Positions 1 to 9,215 are shown, numbered from the stretch's first letter. The stretch is DNA of 64,000 bases from Bradyrhizobium sp. WD16 (GCF_024181725.1 NZ_CP028908.1:682001-746000); one strand, 5' to 3'. Notes: generated by a model not told the origin, from the letters alone. Program-made: numbers and translations.

Positions 1-599
1 GCGTCGCCACGGAAATAGCTGCCGGTCATGGCGACGATATGCACCTTGTCGCGAGCAACGAAGGCCCCAAGGTGCAGGCCCAGCTTGTTGTCGGGGTTGG
101 CGGAGACGTGGTGGAACTCATCCACCGCGATCAGCCGGTTGTCGAACGCCTCCACGCCGAACTTGTCCACAGCGAAGCGGAAGGTGGCATGGGTGCAGAC
201 CAGCACCTTGTCATCGCTTTGCAGGAACGCTTCGACCGAATTGACCTTGCCGCCATTGTCCGCGCCGGGCGCGTCGCAGAGATTCCATTTCGGCTCGACA
301 TACCAGTCGGCCCAAAAGCCGAACTGGCTCAACGGCTCATCGTGAAAGCTCGCGCCGATGCTCCTTTCCGGCACGACGATGATCGCCTGTTTCACCCCCT
401 GATTGGCGAGCTTGTCGAGCGCAATGAACATGAGCGCGCGGCTTTTGCCGGAGGCGGGCGGCGACTTGATAAGCAGATATTGCTCGCCGCGCTTCTCATA
501 GGCGCGCTCCTGCATCGGGCGCATCCCAAGGGCATTGGCCGTGGTCGAAGAACCGTTGCGAGCGTAGGAAACGGAGACGGAGGGGACAGTGCTGACCAT
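1..599 (-). CDS. DEAD/DEAH-type helicase, N-terminal part (cut by window edge)
   Basis: About 199 residues are visible before the frame leaves the window. A Walker A motif (SPPASGKS, about residues 46-53) and a DEFH box (about 160-163) followed by an MTGS segment (about 191-194) identify a superfamily 2 helicase/translocase. The ATG is preceded by a purine-rich AAAGGCGG ribosome binding site and begins one base after the stop codon of the 286-residue gene upstream, so the two are probably translationally coupled. With the methyltransferase and unknown protein it forms a restriction- or defence-like operon; a DNA-translocating role is inferred. The C-terminal helicase domain, and any fused nuclease, lie outside the window. 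The ATPase call is firm; the biological role is inference. Confidence 0.75.
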   Translation of the reverse strand, partial: MVSTVPSVSVSYARNGSSTTANALGMRPMQERAYEKRGEQYLLIKSPPASGKSRALMFIALDKLANQGVKQAIIVVPERSIGASFHDEPLSQFGFWADWYVEPKWNLCDAPGADNGGKVNSVEAFLQSDDKVLVCTHATFRFAVDKFGVEAFDNRLIAVDEFHHVSANPDNKLGLHLGAFVARDKVHIVAMTGSYFRGD

Positions 600-600
600 A

Positions 601-1461
601 TCAAACCGCCTTTCGTTGACTAAATCGGCGAAGGAAAAGGCGGGCGGTTATCAGTGTTATCTGAAGCCGGAAGGTCGCATCTTCTTCTTCGGACAGCCCC
701 GGATGCCCACCATGCGGGTGCATCCGGCTCATCAACCCTTGAACGTATTGGGGCTTCTGATTGTTAGCATTCCACTCGTTATAGTCCGCGAGCAAGAACG
801 GCGGCTGCACGTTATCGCCGAGAAAATCGCGCTTCGCCTTGCTGTCACCGCCACCGACATAGCCAAGAGCGACGGCAATCTCGTTCAGATAGCTCTCAAA
901 GAAATTGCGCAATTCTCCGTTAGCCGAAGACCATTCGCCTCTCTGAAACGCCGATACTGCTTGTTTTAGATGCCCCTTGGCGACGGCGAAGCCGCCGCGG
1001 TCTAGGAGGGCAACAACTTCGTTCTCGGCTTCGCGGAAATCCAAGCCGGGAATGTCTTTCGGCAGCATCCGCACAAGCGTCAGGACTTTTTTGGTCGCTT
1101 CGCCATCCCAAGAAAACCTGGAGGTAACGCTGGTCTCCGTTTCCATAACCTCGAAGCCATCGAACCGAAGGCCCGCAACCAGCCTGTTCCATGCCACTGA
1201 ATCTCGGAGCGCCTCGGGCGCAGTGATTGCGGTCTCGACAAGCGCCCGATCAAGGGAGACACGGCCATTCTCGGTCATCACGGTAAGTTCTTCGTCGCAG
1301 GCGAGCTTCGCCCAACTCGCAACGCGAGCGGATTTGCTGGATACATTGCATCGTCCATCAATGCCCCATTGAACCTCCATGACCTCCATATCGCTGTGCG
1401 AATTGAAGTCGGCGGCTACCTCGGCAGCGGCAACGATAGTCATGCGATTGAACTTGCTCAT
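601..1461 (-). CDS. Hypothetical protein in methyltransferase-helicase operon
   Basis: This 286-residue protein is not recognised. Its start overlaps the stop of the methyltransferase reading frame by four bases (ATGA), and the helicase follows after one base, so it belongs to one tightly packed operon. There is no signal peptide or membrane segment. The C-terminal third, with an RNFFESYLNEIA helix and an HPHGGHPG turn followed by a helix rich in Leu, Ile and Arg, faintly resembles helical C-terminal domains of abortive-infection proteins, but this is a weak impression only. Base composition is lower in GC than the housekeeping genes to the right, consistent with acquired DNA. It could be a specificity, nuclease or immunity subunit of a modification-linked defence system. 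Confidence 0.6.
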   Translation of the reverse strand: MSKFNRMTIVAAAEVAADFNSHSDMEVMEVQWGIDGRCNVSSKSARVASWAKLACDEELTVMTENGRVSLDRALVETAITAPEALRDSVAWNRLVAGLRFDGFEVMETETSVTSRFSWDGEATKKVLTLVRMLPKDIPGLDFREAENEVVALLDRGGFAVAKGHLKQAVSAFQRGEWSSANGELRNFFESYLNEIAVALGYVGGGDSKAKRDFLGDNVQPPFLLADYNEWNANNQKPQYVQGLMSRMHPHGGHPGLSEEEDATFRLQITLITARLFLRRFSQRKAV

Positions 1462-2254
1462 GCCGCCCCCGCCCTGCGTTTCTTTGCCGCCGCCGGCGAT
1501 GCGATCATTTTGGTGTAGAGGTCGAACAGCTTTTCCAGCCGTTCCGTATCGTTGCGAAAGCGGCGGCCGATATAGATGCGCTCCAATACCTCGTCGTTAC
1601 GCTCATGGGCATTGCGTACGTCGGCGGGCATTTTGTCGGGGTCGTAAAGGTCGGCGATGGTCGCCGGGAAATGCGCCTCGCGTGCCAACAGGATGTCCTC
1701 GGCGCAGCGAGTCAGGTCCGCCTTGTTTTTCTCGGTCAGTGTGGGAACGGGAAAGGTATTCCAACCGAGTGTGTTGGAATAGCGGTAGTCGGTCTTCAGC
1801 TTGCCGCAGACGGTGCCGATCCAAACAAGGTGCAGGCGCGAGGCGATCAGCGCGAGGTTCCAGAGGGGGGCGTCGTATAGGCCATAAGCGGCGTTCGTCA
1901 GCGTCGTGTCACTACCTACGAGACCGACCGGCAGATATGGCCTTCGTTCCGACGAGTGAATAGGAACCACAAGCGTAGATTGCTGCCCTATTCGCATGAG
2001 CTTCAATTGATGCGGACGTTTTGCCAAAATGGTTCTTGCGCCCTTATCCGGACTTGCGAGTCTGAGCGCTCGAACTGCTTCGATTCGTTGGTTTACCGCT
2101 GGAATTTTTGTTGCATCACTTAGATTCTGATCTTCGATCCAAAGGCAAAATCTGGCCGTGCCATTTATACATTCCTCGGACCCTACTATTCGCCGTGTCA
2201 AACGCTCGCACTGATCGGCCGACAATGCCAGTGCTTCTAGTTCGCTGCGACTTA

Positions 2255-3306
2255 GAGCAGGCTCCGAGCGATGTGAATCGAATCAGGATTCCCGAATCGG
2301 CTGACATCTGATTCATGATTCCTGCCGCAGAATGGAGGCGGCTGGAATGGCGCTTTCCGACGATCTTCGCAAACGAGTGGTGGAGGCTGTCGTCTCGGGC
2401 GGGCTGTCGCGCAATGCGGCGGCGAAGCGTTTCGAAGTCAGCATTGCGAGCGCCGTGCGCTGGGTCAAGCAATTCGAGACGACGGGAGAAATGTCGCCGA
2501 AGCCGACTGGAGGCGATCGCCGCTCCGGCCGCATCGAAGCCCATCACGGCTATCTGATGGGTCTGATCCGGCGCACGCCGGACGTCACCCTGCTGGAGAT
2601 CCAGGAACGTCTGATCAGGAATTGCGGCGAGCATTTTTCGAGTTCCGTGCTGTGGCGCTTCTTTGACCGTCATGGCGTCACGTTTAAAAAAAGACCGCAC
2701 ACGCCTCGGAGCAGCAGCGGCCGGACGTCCTGAAGCAACGCCTCGAATGGTTCGAGCGACAGCTCGATCTCGATCCCGAGAAGCTCGTCTTCATCGACGA
2801 AACGGGCGCCTCGACCAATTTGGCGCGCAAAGGCGGGCGTTGCCGGCGTGGGCGGCGGCTGCGCGTCGGCGTGCCGCACGGCCATTACAAGACGGTCACG
2901 CTCGTCGCCGGCATCCGCCTTCGCGGGCTCGTGGCGGCGAAGACCTATGATCGTCCGATCACCGCCGCCCTGTTCGAGGACTGGGTGGAACACTGCCTCG
3001 TTCCTACCCTCACGAAAGGCGACGTTGTCGTCATGGACAATCTGTCCGCCCACAAGGGGCCGCGGGTCAAGGAGTTGATCGAGGCCGCGGGCGCCGAGCT
3101 GCTCTACCTCCCGCCCTATAGCCCCGACATGAACCCGATCGAGAAGGCGTTTTCCAAGCTGAAAGCGCATTTGCGCAAAATCGCCGAGCGAACTGTCGCC
3201 GCCCTGATGCGCGCCCTCGAAACCTGCGCCGACATCTTCAAGCCCGCCCAATGCGCAAACTACTTCGCTGCATGCGGATATGATCCACCTTGATCGGAGT
3301 CTGCTC
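2255..3306 (+). mobile_element. IS630-family insertion sequence (1052 bp)
   Basis: The ends are imperfect inverted repeats of about 25 bp: the left end starts GAGCAGGCTCCGAGC and the right end, read inward, starts GAGCAGACTCCGATC. Both are flanked by TA (2253-2254 and 3307-3308), the target duplication expected of IS630/Tc1-type elements. It carries one transposase gene in two overlapping frames. It sits inside, and antisense to, the DNA methyltransferase gene. Confidence 0.9.
2332..3293 (+). CDS. IS630-family transposase, two frames joined by -1 frameshift
   Basis: The first frame (2332-2733; probable internal start at 2347) encodes the helix-turn-helix DNA-binding part (RNAAAKRFEVSIASAVRW). 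The second frame (to 3293) encodes the DDE catalytic domain: VFIDET supplies the first Asp, VVMDNLSAHKG the second, and NPIEKAFSKLK the Glu. The frames overlap at a T3A7G run at 2683-2693, where a -1 slip gives FKKTAHASEQQ, the normal IS630 continuation. Programmed frameshifting at such a run is usual for this family, so the element may be active. The fused product would be about 315-320 residues. Confidence 0.85.
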
Positions 3307-5269
3307 TAGAAGCAAATGGCCGCCGTCGCTGGGCTTATTGCCGAACTCCATTACTGCAAGGCCAGGGCTGGGTTGACCTTGCTTCTCCACGATAATCCGT
3401 GGGCCGATGGTCAGATACGGAGTGATAGAGGCGCCCTCACGGATGACAACTGCACCGTCTTCCTGATGTTCGTAAAGTTGTCGTGACGAGCTTGTTTCGG
3501 CCGACAGGCCAAGAATTGCAACCGTCACGCCCGCATTATGGCTGGCAAGGTTCGCCCAACGAAAAGATGTAAATGCGAAGAGAATGTCGCAACCTGCGCC
3601 GTAGATGATAGGCCAAAGGATCGGAACCGACTGGCCTTGGCATATCGAATTAGTGCAGACGAACGCGGCTCGCCCCCCTGCCGCAGTTACATAGTCCGTT
3701 GCCTTGATTACCCATCCGCAAACGTAATCGAGAAATCCCGTCGAACTACTGCGCGCGCCAACGATGGCGCGTATTTCGGCTTTCTGTTCAGCGGTCTGCC
3801 AAGTGTTACCAAGATAAGGTGGATTACCACAGATGTAGGTCTCCCCGGCCTCATTCTCGAAGTCGATCTGCGCCTGATTCAGCAGCGTATGAAACAGGTC
3901 GTCGGCATGGTGCTTCACGCCGGTCCCGGTCGGCGGGCATACGCTCAACCAATCGAGCCGCAGGGCATTGCCGCAGGTGATCCAGTTCTGCGCGTCGAGC
4001 GGCAGAAACTCGGCCAACGCCAGCTTCTGCCCGCGATACAGCAGGTCGCACTGAAACTCGGCGATGATGAGCGCGAGGCGCGCGACCTCGGCCGGGAAGT
4101 CGCGCAGCTCGATGCCGCGAAAATTGGTCAGCGGGATCTCAGATGCGCGGCCGGCTTCGCCGCGCCGCTCGTTGATGACGGCCTCGATGGCCCGCATTTC
4201 CTTGTAGGCGATGACGAGGAAATTGCCGCTGCCGCAGGCGGGATCGAACACCCTGATCCGCGCCATGCGCCGCCGCAGGTTCAACAGCATCCGGCTGTTG
4301 TCGCCCGCTTCCTCAAGCCGCGCCCGCAGGTCGTCGAGGAACAATGGGCTCAACACTTTCAGAATGTTGGGGACGCTGGTGTAGTGCATCCCGAGCGCGC
4401 CGCGCTCCTCGTCGTCCGCCACGGCCTGGATCATCGACCCGAAAATGTCCGGGTTGATCTTCGTCCAGTCGAGGCCGCCGATATGGAGAAGGTAGGATCG
4501 CGCGATCCTGCTGAAACGCGGCACGGCGGGGCTGCCGGAGAACAGGCCGCCGTTCACATAGGGGAACGCATCCGCCCAACGCGGCAGCTTCGCGGACGCC
4601 CGCTGAGCGATGGGCGTGTTCATGGCGCGAAACAGTTCGCCGATCACCTCATGGGTGTTGGACGAGTCCCGCGCGCTCATCTGCTCGATAGTGGCGGTGA
4701 ACAGGCCCTCGCCGTTGAAGATGTCGGTGTCCTCCGCGAAGAAGCAAAAGATCAGCCGGGCCATGAAGTGGTTCATGTCGGGGCGGCGGTCGGCCGTGCC
4801 CCAATCGGGGTTGTCCTTCAGCAGCTCGACATAAAGCCGGTTCAGGCGGCCGGTCGCCCTTATGTCGAACGAGCTTTCGCGGATTTGCTTGACCGTGGTG
4901 ATCCCGGCCAGCGGCAGGAAGAATCCGAATTGGTTGGGGAAATCGGCAAAGGTGCAGGCGACCGTCTCGCCCGTCGCCAATTCCTCGGCCTCGAACGTGT
5001 CGCCATCCGTCGCCAGGACGAATTTGGCCTTGGCCCGCGTTGTCGCCGGACTGGCCTTCAGCGCGGCAAGGGTGTTCGTCACCTCGCCGGGCAAAGCGAC
5101 AGCGATATGGATGTTGTTGGTCTGAAGGACGCCACCAAGGTCGGACTTGTTCGACTCGCCCTTGCGCAGCCGCTTGAGGGTGGTTTCCTTGTTCCCGAAG
5201 GCCTGCAGGAAGAGATAGGGAAACTCCTCGGCGTCGAACGGCTGCTCAGCCAGCTTAGATATGGCTTCT

Positions 5270-5578
5270 TCAATCTCGACGGCGTTCATGAGTCCCCCCG
5301 CTTTCCGTGGCCGAAGCACGGAAAGGCACCACCTTGATCTTGTTGGCCCGCCGCATGACTTCCTCCAGTTCGTAGTCGAGCTGCCGGATCAGCCACTCGC
5401 GGGCTGGTGTGCCGAATGCCTTTTCCAGCCGGACGGCCATCTCTGGCGAAATGCCCGACCGCGCGTTCAGCAAGTTGCTGAGGGTCTGCCGATCCACGCC
5501 CAGGACTCGGGCGGCGTCGGTGACGCTTAACCCGTTCCTTTCAACGCAGTCCTGCCGGACAGTTGCTCCTGGATGCAT
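5270..5578 (-). CDS. HigA-family XRE antitoxin/regulator
   Basis: The 102-residue protein has an XRE helix-turn-helix near residues 19-60 (TDAARVLGVDRQTLSNLLN) and the AVRLEKAFGTPAREWL segment typical of HigA/VapI antidote proteins. It is the first gene of the methyltransferase operon, whose start lies within its last codons, so it probably autoregulates that operon. No toxin gene lies next to it in the same orientation. It may act as the controller protein of the modification operon, or be the survivor of a toxin-antitoxin pair. Confidence 0.75.
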   Translation of the reverse strand: MHPGATVRQDCVERNGLSVTDAARVLGVDRQTLSNLLNARSGISPEMAVRLEKAFGTPAREWLIRQLDYELEEVMRRANKIKVVPFRASATESGGTHERRRD

Positions 5579-5613
5579 CGCCTATGATTCTCACCAAGCC
5601 TCAGTGAAGAGGA

Positions 5614-5623
5614 CACTATAGTG
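5614..5623. promoter_or_regulatory. Perfect palindrome between divergent higA-type loci, possible operator
   Basis: CACTATAGTG lies between the minus-strand HigA-like gene and the degraded plus-strand higB gene. HigA-type repressors bind short palindromes in their own promoters, so this is a plausible operator. Nothing beyond symmetry and position supports it. Confidence 0.25.
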
Positions 5624-5627
5624 ATAA

Positions 5628-5761
5628 TCGACACTCGACAACCGACTTCGGGCTCCACCCACATCAGGGGCAACATCGATCCGCATCAACGACCATTCCG
5701 GGTGTGCTTTGTTTGGACCGCGGAAGGCCCCGTGGAGGTCGAGATCGTGGACTACGACTAG
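5628..5761 (+). pseudogene. Degraded higB toxin gene (RelE/ParE superfamily)
   Basis: Two frames contain the C-terminal half of a HigB toxin. The upstream part reads SIRIND (the toxin's basic strand), and after a one-base loss near 5695-5702 the next frame reads FRVCFVWTAEGPVEVEIVDYD followed by TAG. The N-terminal half is missing. The intact higA gene starts 14 bases downstream, as expected for the higBA order. No functional toxin can be made from this remnant. Confidence 0.75.
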
Positions 5762-5775
5762 AAGAGAACCCCACA

Positions 5776-6081
5776 ATGACCAAGAAGCTCAAGCCCGTGC
5801 ATCCCGGCGTGGTTCTGCGAGAGGAGTTCCTCGTTCCGCTCAAAATGTCGGCGGGCGCTCTTGCGAAGGTCTGCGGCTTGCCTCGGACTCGAATCGAGCG
5901 GATCGCCAGCGAACAGACCGGCACTACGGCCGATACCGCGCTTCGGCTCGCCAAGGCTCTCGACACGACGGCCGAGCTTTGGCTCAATCTGCAGAACGAC
6001 TACGACGTTCAGATCGCGAAGCGCGATCTCGGCAGGATTCTCGATCGCATCCAGACCGTAAACAAGTCGAAGGCGGCCTGA
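5776..6081 (+). CDS. higA: HigA antitoxin, orphaned
   Basis: The 101-residue protein starts MTKKLKPVHPGVVLREEFL, a highly typical HigA beginning, followed by a helix-turn-helix (SAGALAKVCGLPRTRIERI) and TAELWLNLQNDYD, the signature end of the HigA fold. The ATG at 5776 is preferred over upstream in-frame starts because the family begins there. The toxin partner upstream is a pseudogene. A GCCGCCC/GGGCGGC hairpin at 6113-6135 may end the transcript but lacks a clear T tract. Confidence 0.85.
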   Translation: MTKKLKPVHPGVVLREEFLVPLKMSAGALAKVCGLPRTRIERIASEQTGTTADTALRLAKALDTTAELWLNLQNDYDVQIAKRDLGRILDRIQTVNKSKAA

Positions 6082-6207
6082 CCGGCGAAGTGCAATATCG
6101 ACGGCGTAACGGGCCGCCCAGTCAAGCCGGGCGGCGATACCCGAGAGTTAGGCAAGCGCGGGCAAGCGACGCCGAGCGGTCACACGGCGTGCCCACCGCC
6201 CGCCCCC

Positions 6208-7050
6208 TCACACCTCCCGGCGGCTGAGGAAGGCGAGGCGCTCGAACAGGTGGACGTCCTGCTCGTTCTTGAGCAGCGCGCCGTGCAGCGGCGGAATCAA
6301 TTTGCGCGGGTCGCGCTCGCGCAGCGTCTCGGGACCGATGTCCTCGTTGAGCAGCAGCTTGAGCCAGTCGAGCAGTTCGGAGGTCGACGGCTTCTTCTTC
6401 AGCCCGGGCACCTCGCGCACCTCGAAGAAGATGCGCAGCGCCTCTTCGACCAGGCGCCGCTTGATGTTCGGGAAGTGCACGTCGACGATCTGCGCCATGG
6501 TGTCGGCGTCGGGGAACTTGATGTAGTGGAAGAAGCAGCGGCGCAGGAAGGCGTCGGGCAGCTCCTTCTCGTTGTTGGAGGTGATCATGACGATCGGCCG
6601 CTTCTCGGCGCGGATGGTGGCGCCGGTCTCGTAGACATGGAATTCCATGCGGTCGAGCTCGAGCAAGAGGTCATTGGGGAATTCGATGTCGGCCTTGTCG
6701 ATCTCGTCGATCAAGAGCACCGGCCGGCTCGGGGCGGTGAAGGCGTCCCACAATTTGCCGCGCCTGATGTAGTTGGCGATGTCGGAGACCCGCGGATCGC
6801 CGAGCTGGCTGTCGCGCAGGCGCGACACCGCGTCGTATTCATAGAGGCCCTGCTGGGCCTTGGTGGTCGACTTGATGTGCCAGGTCAAAAGCGGCGCGTC
6901 GAGGGCCTTGGCGACCTCCTCCGCCAGCACGGTCTTGCCGGTGCCCGGCTCGCCCTTTACCAGCAGCGGCCGCTCCAGCACGATCGCGGCGTTGACCGCG
7001 ACCTTGAGGTCGTCGGTCGCCACATAGTCCTTGGTGCCCGTAAACTTCAT
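6208..7050 (-). CDS. MoxR-family AAA+ ATPase
   Basis: The 280-residue protein has Walker A GEPGTGKT (33-40), Walker B LLIDEID, and a sensor segment MITSNNEKELPDAFLRRC. MoxR proteins are chaperone-like ATPases that work with von Willebrand A domain proteins to mature enzymes or complexes. The CoxE-like VWA gene at 7571 is the probable partner, although it lies on the opposite strand beyond a small membrane protein gene. The ATG at 7050 is chosen because MKFTGTKDYVATDDL is the normal beginning; an upstream in-frame extension to 7116 looks non-native. Confidence 0.88.
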   Translation of the reverse strand: MKFTGTKDYVATDDLKVAVNAAIVLERPLLVKGEPGTGKTVLAEEVAKALDAPLLTWHIKSTTKAQQGLYEYDAVSRLRDSQLGDPRVSDIANYIRRGKLWDAFTAPSRPVLLIDEIDKADIEFPNDLLLELDRMEFHVYETGATIRAEKRPIVMITSNNEKELPDAFLRRCFFHYIKFPDADTMAQIVDVHFPNIKRRLVEEALRIFFEVREVPGLKKKPSTSELLDWLKLLLNEDIGPETLRERDPRKLIPPLHGALLKNEQDVHLFERLAFLSRREV

Positions 7051-7129
7051 TCGACACTTCGCCTCTCGACATGGCCTCTCGAGATGAAGCGACCGCCGCC
7101 GGCGGTCGCTTCCCAAAAGGAACGCTCCG

Positions 7130-7375
7130 TCACACCCGCTTGATCAGCGTGAGCAGCACCAGGACCACGACGCCGCCGATCGCGGCATTGATGATCTCGG
7201 CGACCAAGCCGACCCCCAAGTGAATGCCGAGCTGCGGCAGCAGCCAGCCCGCCACCACCGCGCCGATGATGCCGACGACGATGTTGCCGATCAGGCCGAA
7301 GCCGCCGCCCTTGACGATCAGCCCGGCGAGCCAGCCGGCGATGGCGCCGACGATCAGCCACGCAATGATGCCCAT
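7130..7375 (-). CDS. GlsB/YeaQ/YmgE-family stress-response membrane protein
   Basis: The 81-residue protein is almost entirely hydrophobic, with three membrane helices and the glycine-rich pattern IVGAIAGWLAGLIVKGGGFG, which defines the transglycosylase-associated/GlsB family. Members sit in the inner membrane and are often stress-induced; no catalytic activity is known. It lies just upstream of the MoxR gene on the same strand, 79 bases away. Confidence 0.88.
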   Translation of the reverse strand: MGIIAWLIVGAIAGWLAGLIVKGGGFGLIGNIVVGIIGAVVAGWLLPQLGIHLGVGLVAEIINAAIGGVVVLVLLTLIKRV

Positions 7376-7570
7376 ATCTATTCCCCCTGATATCCGTGAT
7401 CGGCCTTCCCCGGAAGGCCTTGAGCCGCGCCGACTTTAGTTGAAATCGCCCCCTCGACAAGTGCGGCGCAGCGGAAAAACGGAAACACCCGTCCGCCGCA
7501 CGGAATTGCGCGCGCTTGCCCCGCCTCGAAGCGCTTGACGAGAGCCGCGGTCGCGCGCCACCCTGCGACC

Positions 7571-8746
7571 ATGTTCCTGCAATTCTTCACATCGCTGCGC
7601 GACGCCCAGGTCCCGGTCACGCTGCGCGAATATCTCACCCTGCTCGAGGCGCTCGATGCCGATCTCGCCGGGCAGACGGTGGAGAATTTCTACTATCTGT
7701 CGCGCGCCGCGCTGGTGAAGGACGAGCGCAATCTCGACAAGTTCGACCGCGTCTTCGGCGCCACCTTCAAGGGACTGGAGAGCCTGCTCGACGCCATGGA
7801 GAAGGCGGACATTCCCGCCGAGTGGCTGAAGAAGCTCGCCGAGAAATACCTGACCGACGAGGAAAAAAAGCAGATCGAGGCCATGGGCTGGGACAAGCTC
7901 ATGGAGACGCTGCGCGAGCGCCTGAAAGAGCAGAAGGCGCGCCACCAGGGCGGCAGCAAGTGGATCGGCACCGCCGGCACCTCGCCGTTCGGCGCCTATG
8001 GCTACAATCCCGAGGGCGTGCGCATCGGCCAGGACAAGAACCGCAACAACCGCGCGGTGAAGGTCTGGGACCGGCGCGAGTTCAAGGACCTCGACGGCAA
8101 TGTCGAGCTCGGCATCCGCAACATCAAGGTGGCGCTGCGGCGGCTGCGCAAGTTCGCCCGCACCGGCGCGCCGGACGAACTCGATCTCGACACCACGATC
8201 CGCGAGAGCGCCAGCCACGGCTATCTCGACGTCCATATGCGCCCCGAGCGGCGCAACGCGGTGAAGGTGCTGATCTTCTTCGACATCGGCGGCTCGATGG
8301 ATTCCCACGTCGCCCAGATCGAGGAGCTGTTTTCGGCGGCCAAGTCCGAATTCAAGCACATGGAGTATTTCTACTTCCACAACTGCCTCTATGAGGGCGT
8401 GTGGAAGAACAACAAGCGCCGCTTCATCGACCGCACCCCGACCTGGGACATCCTGCACAAATATCCCCACGACTATAAGGTGGTGTTCGTCGGCGACGCC
8501 GCCATGAGCCCCTACGAGATCGTGGTGCCGGGCGGCTCGGTCGAGCATGTCAACGAGGAGGCCGGCGCGGCCTGGGTGGAGCGGATCACCCGCACCTATC
8601 CCCATGTGGCCTGGCTCAATCCGGTGGCGCGCAAGCACTGGGACTATTCGGAATCGACCACCATCCTGCGGCGGCTGCTCAACGAGCGCATGTTCCCCTT
8701 GACGCTCGAGGGGCTGGAAGCGGCGATGCGCGAACTGGTGCGCTGA
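7571..8746 (+). CDS. CoxE-like VWA domain protein
   Basis: The 391-residue protein ends in a von Willebrand A-type domain with the metal-ion site written FFDIGGSMDSH. That is the CoxE-family form, with Gly where the classical DxSxS site has its first Ser. The N-terminal half is a long helical region. CoxE-type proteins act with MoxR ATPases, and such a gene is encoded divergently here. The ATG at 7571 (MFLQFFTSLRDAQVPVTLREY) fits the family start better than the upstream in-frame ATG at 7535. Confidence 0.85.
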   Translation: MFLQFFTSLRDAQVPVTLREYLTLLEALDADLAGQTVENFYYLSRAALVKDERNLDKFDRVFGATFKGLESLLDAMEKADIPAEWLKKLAEKYLTDEEKKQIEAMGWDKLMETLRERLKEQKARHQGGSKWIGTAGTSPFGAYGYNPEGVRIGQDKNRNNRAVKVWDRREFKDLDGNVELGIRNIKVALRRLRKFARTGAPDELDLDTTIRESASHGYLDVHMRPERRNAVKVLIFFDIGGSMDSHVAQIEELFSAAKSEFKHMEYFYFHNCLYEGVWKNNKRRFIDRTPTWDILHKYPHDYKVVFVGDAAMSPYEIVVPGGSVEHVNEEAGAAWVERITRTYPHVAWLNPVARKHWDYSESTTILRRLLNERMFPLTLEGLEAAMRELVR

Positions 8747-8786
8747 CGCCTTCCGGAATCGATCTGCAAACGAAAGTTCTTCACCG

Positions 8787-9215
8787 ATGCCCCAGACCAT
8801 CCATCGCGGTATCAAGAGCCTCGTCGCCGAGGCCAATGCGCAGATCACGACGCTGAGCGCGCCCGAGGCGATCGCCGCCGCGCAGCGCGACGACGTGGTG
8901 CTGGTCGACATCCGCGACCCGCGCGAGATCGAGCGCGAGGGCCGCGTGCCAGGCTCCTTCTCCTGCACCCGCGGCATGCTGGAATTCTGGATCGATCCGG
9001 AAAGCCCCTATGCCAAGCCGGTGTTCCAGCAGGACAAGACCTTCATCTTCTATTGCGCCGGGGGATTGCGCTCGGCGCTCGCCGCCAAGACGGCGCAGGA
9101 CATGGGATTGAAGCCGGTCGCCCATGTCGCCGGCGGCTTCGCCGCCTGGCGCGAGGCCGGCGGACCGGTGGAAAAGCTGCCGGTGGACAAGCTCGCGCCG
9201 CGGCAGCCGAAGTAA
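8787..9215 (+). CDS. Rhodanese-like domain protein
   Basis: The 142-residue single-domain protein contains VDIRDPREIEREGRVPGS and the active-site loop YCAGGLRS, with the nucleophilic Cys that carries a persulfide. The C terminus VAGGFAAWREAGGPVEK is typical. It lies 40 bases downstream of the CoxE-like gene and 61 upstream of a two-domain sulfurtransferase, so the three may be cotranscribed. The in vivo sulfur acceptor cannot be told from sequence. Confidence 0.88.
   Translation: MPQTIHRGIKSLVAEANAQITTLSAPEAIAAAQRDDVVLVDIRDPREIEREGRVPGSFSCTRGMLEFWIDPESPYAKPVFQQDKTFIFYCAGGLRSALAAKTAQDMGLKPVAHVAGGFAAWREAGGPVEKLPVDKLAPRQPK

Larger units (their letters stand above)
1458..5289 (-). pseudogene. 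Class I SAM-dependent adenine DNA methyltransferase split by IS630-type insertion
   Basis: The 5' part (5289 down to 3307, 661 codons) has SAM motif I DPACGSGNF (about residues 349-357) and catalytic motif IV NPPY (about 489-492). The 3' part (2252 down to 1458, 264 codons plus stop) supplies the C-terminal region of a YeeA/MmeI-like enzyme. The IS lies between them; taking out the element with one TA copy joins CTA to AGT in frame and gives a continuous protein of about 925 residues. The N-terminal region lacks a recognisable PD-ExK nuclease, so it is probably a stand-alone modification enzyme. The chosen ATG has a GGGGGA ribosome binding site and overlaps the end of the upstream HigA-like gene by 20 bases. 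As it stands the enzyme is truncated after motif IV, within or just before the target-recognition part, and probably inactive. Confidence 0.85.

Noticed and set aside
39-623. 194-codon plus-strand frame at the left end
   Set aside because: The opposite strand encodes Walker A and DEFH motifs of a helicase in an open frame to the edge.
3538-5337. 599-codon plus-strand frame antisense to the methyltransferase
   Set aside because: No recognisable motif; the minus strand carries motifs I and IV of a methyltransferase.
6113-6135. Terminator after higA
   Set aside because: GCCGCCC/GGGCGGC hairpin is present but no T tract follows on either strand, so it is not listed as a terminator.
7436-8977. 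513-codon minus-strand frame opposite the CoxE-like gene
   Set aside because: Shadow of the GC-rich VWA protein gene; no motif.
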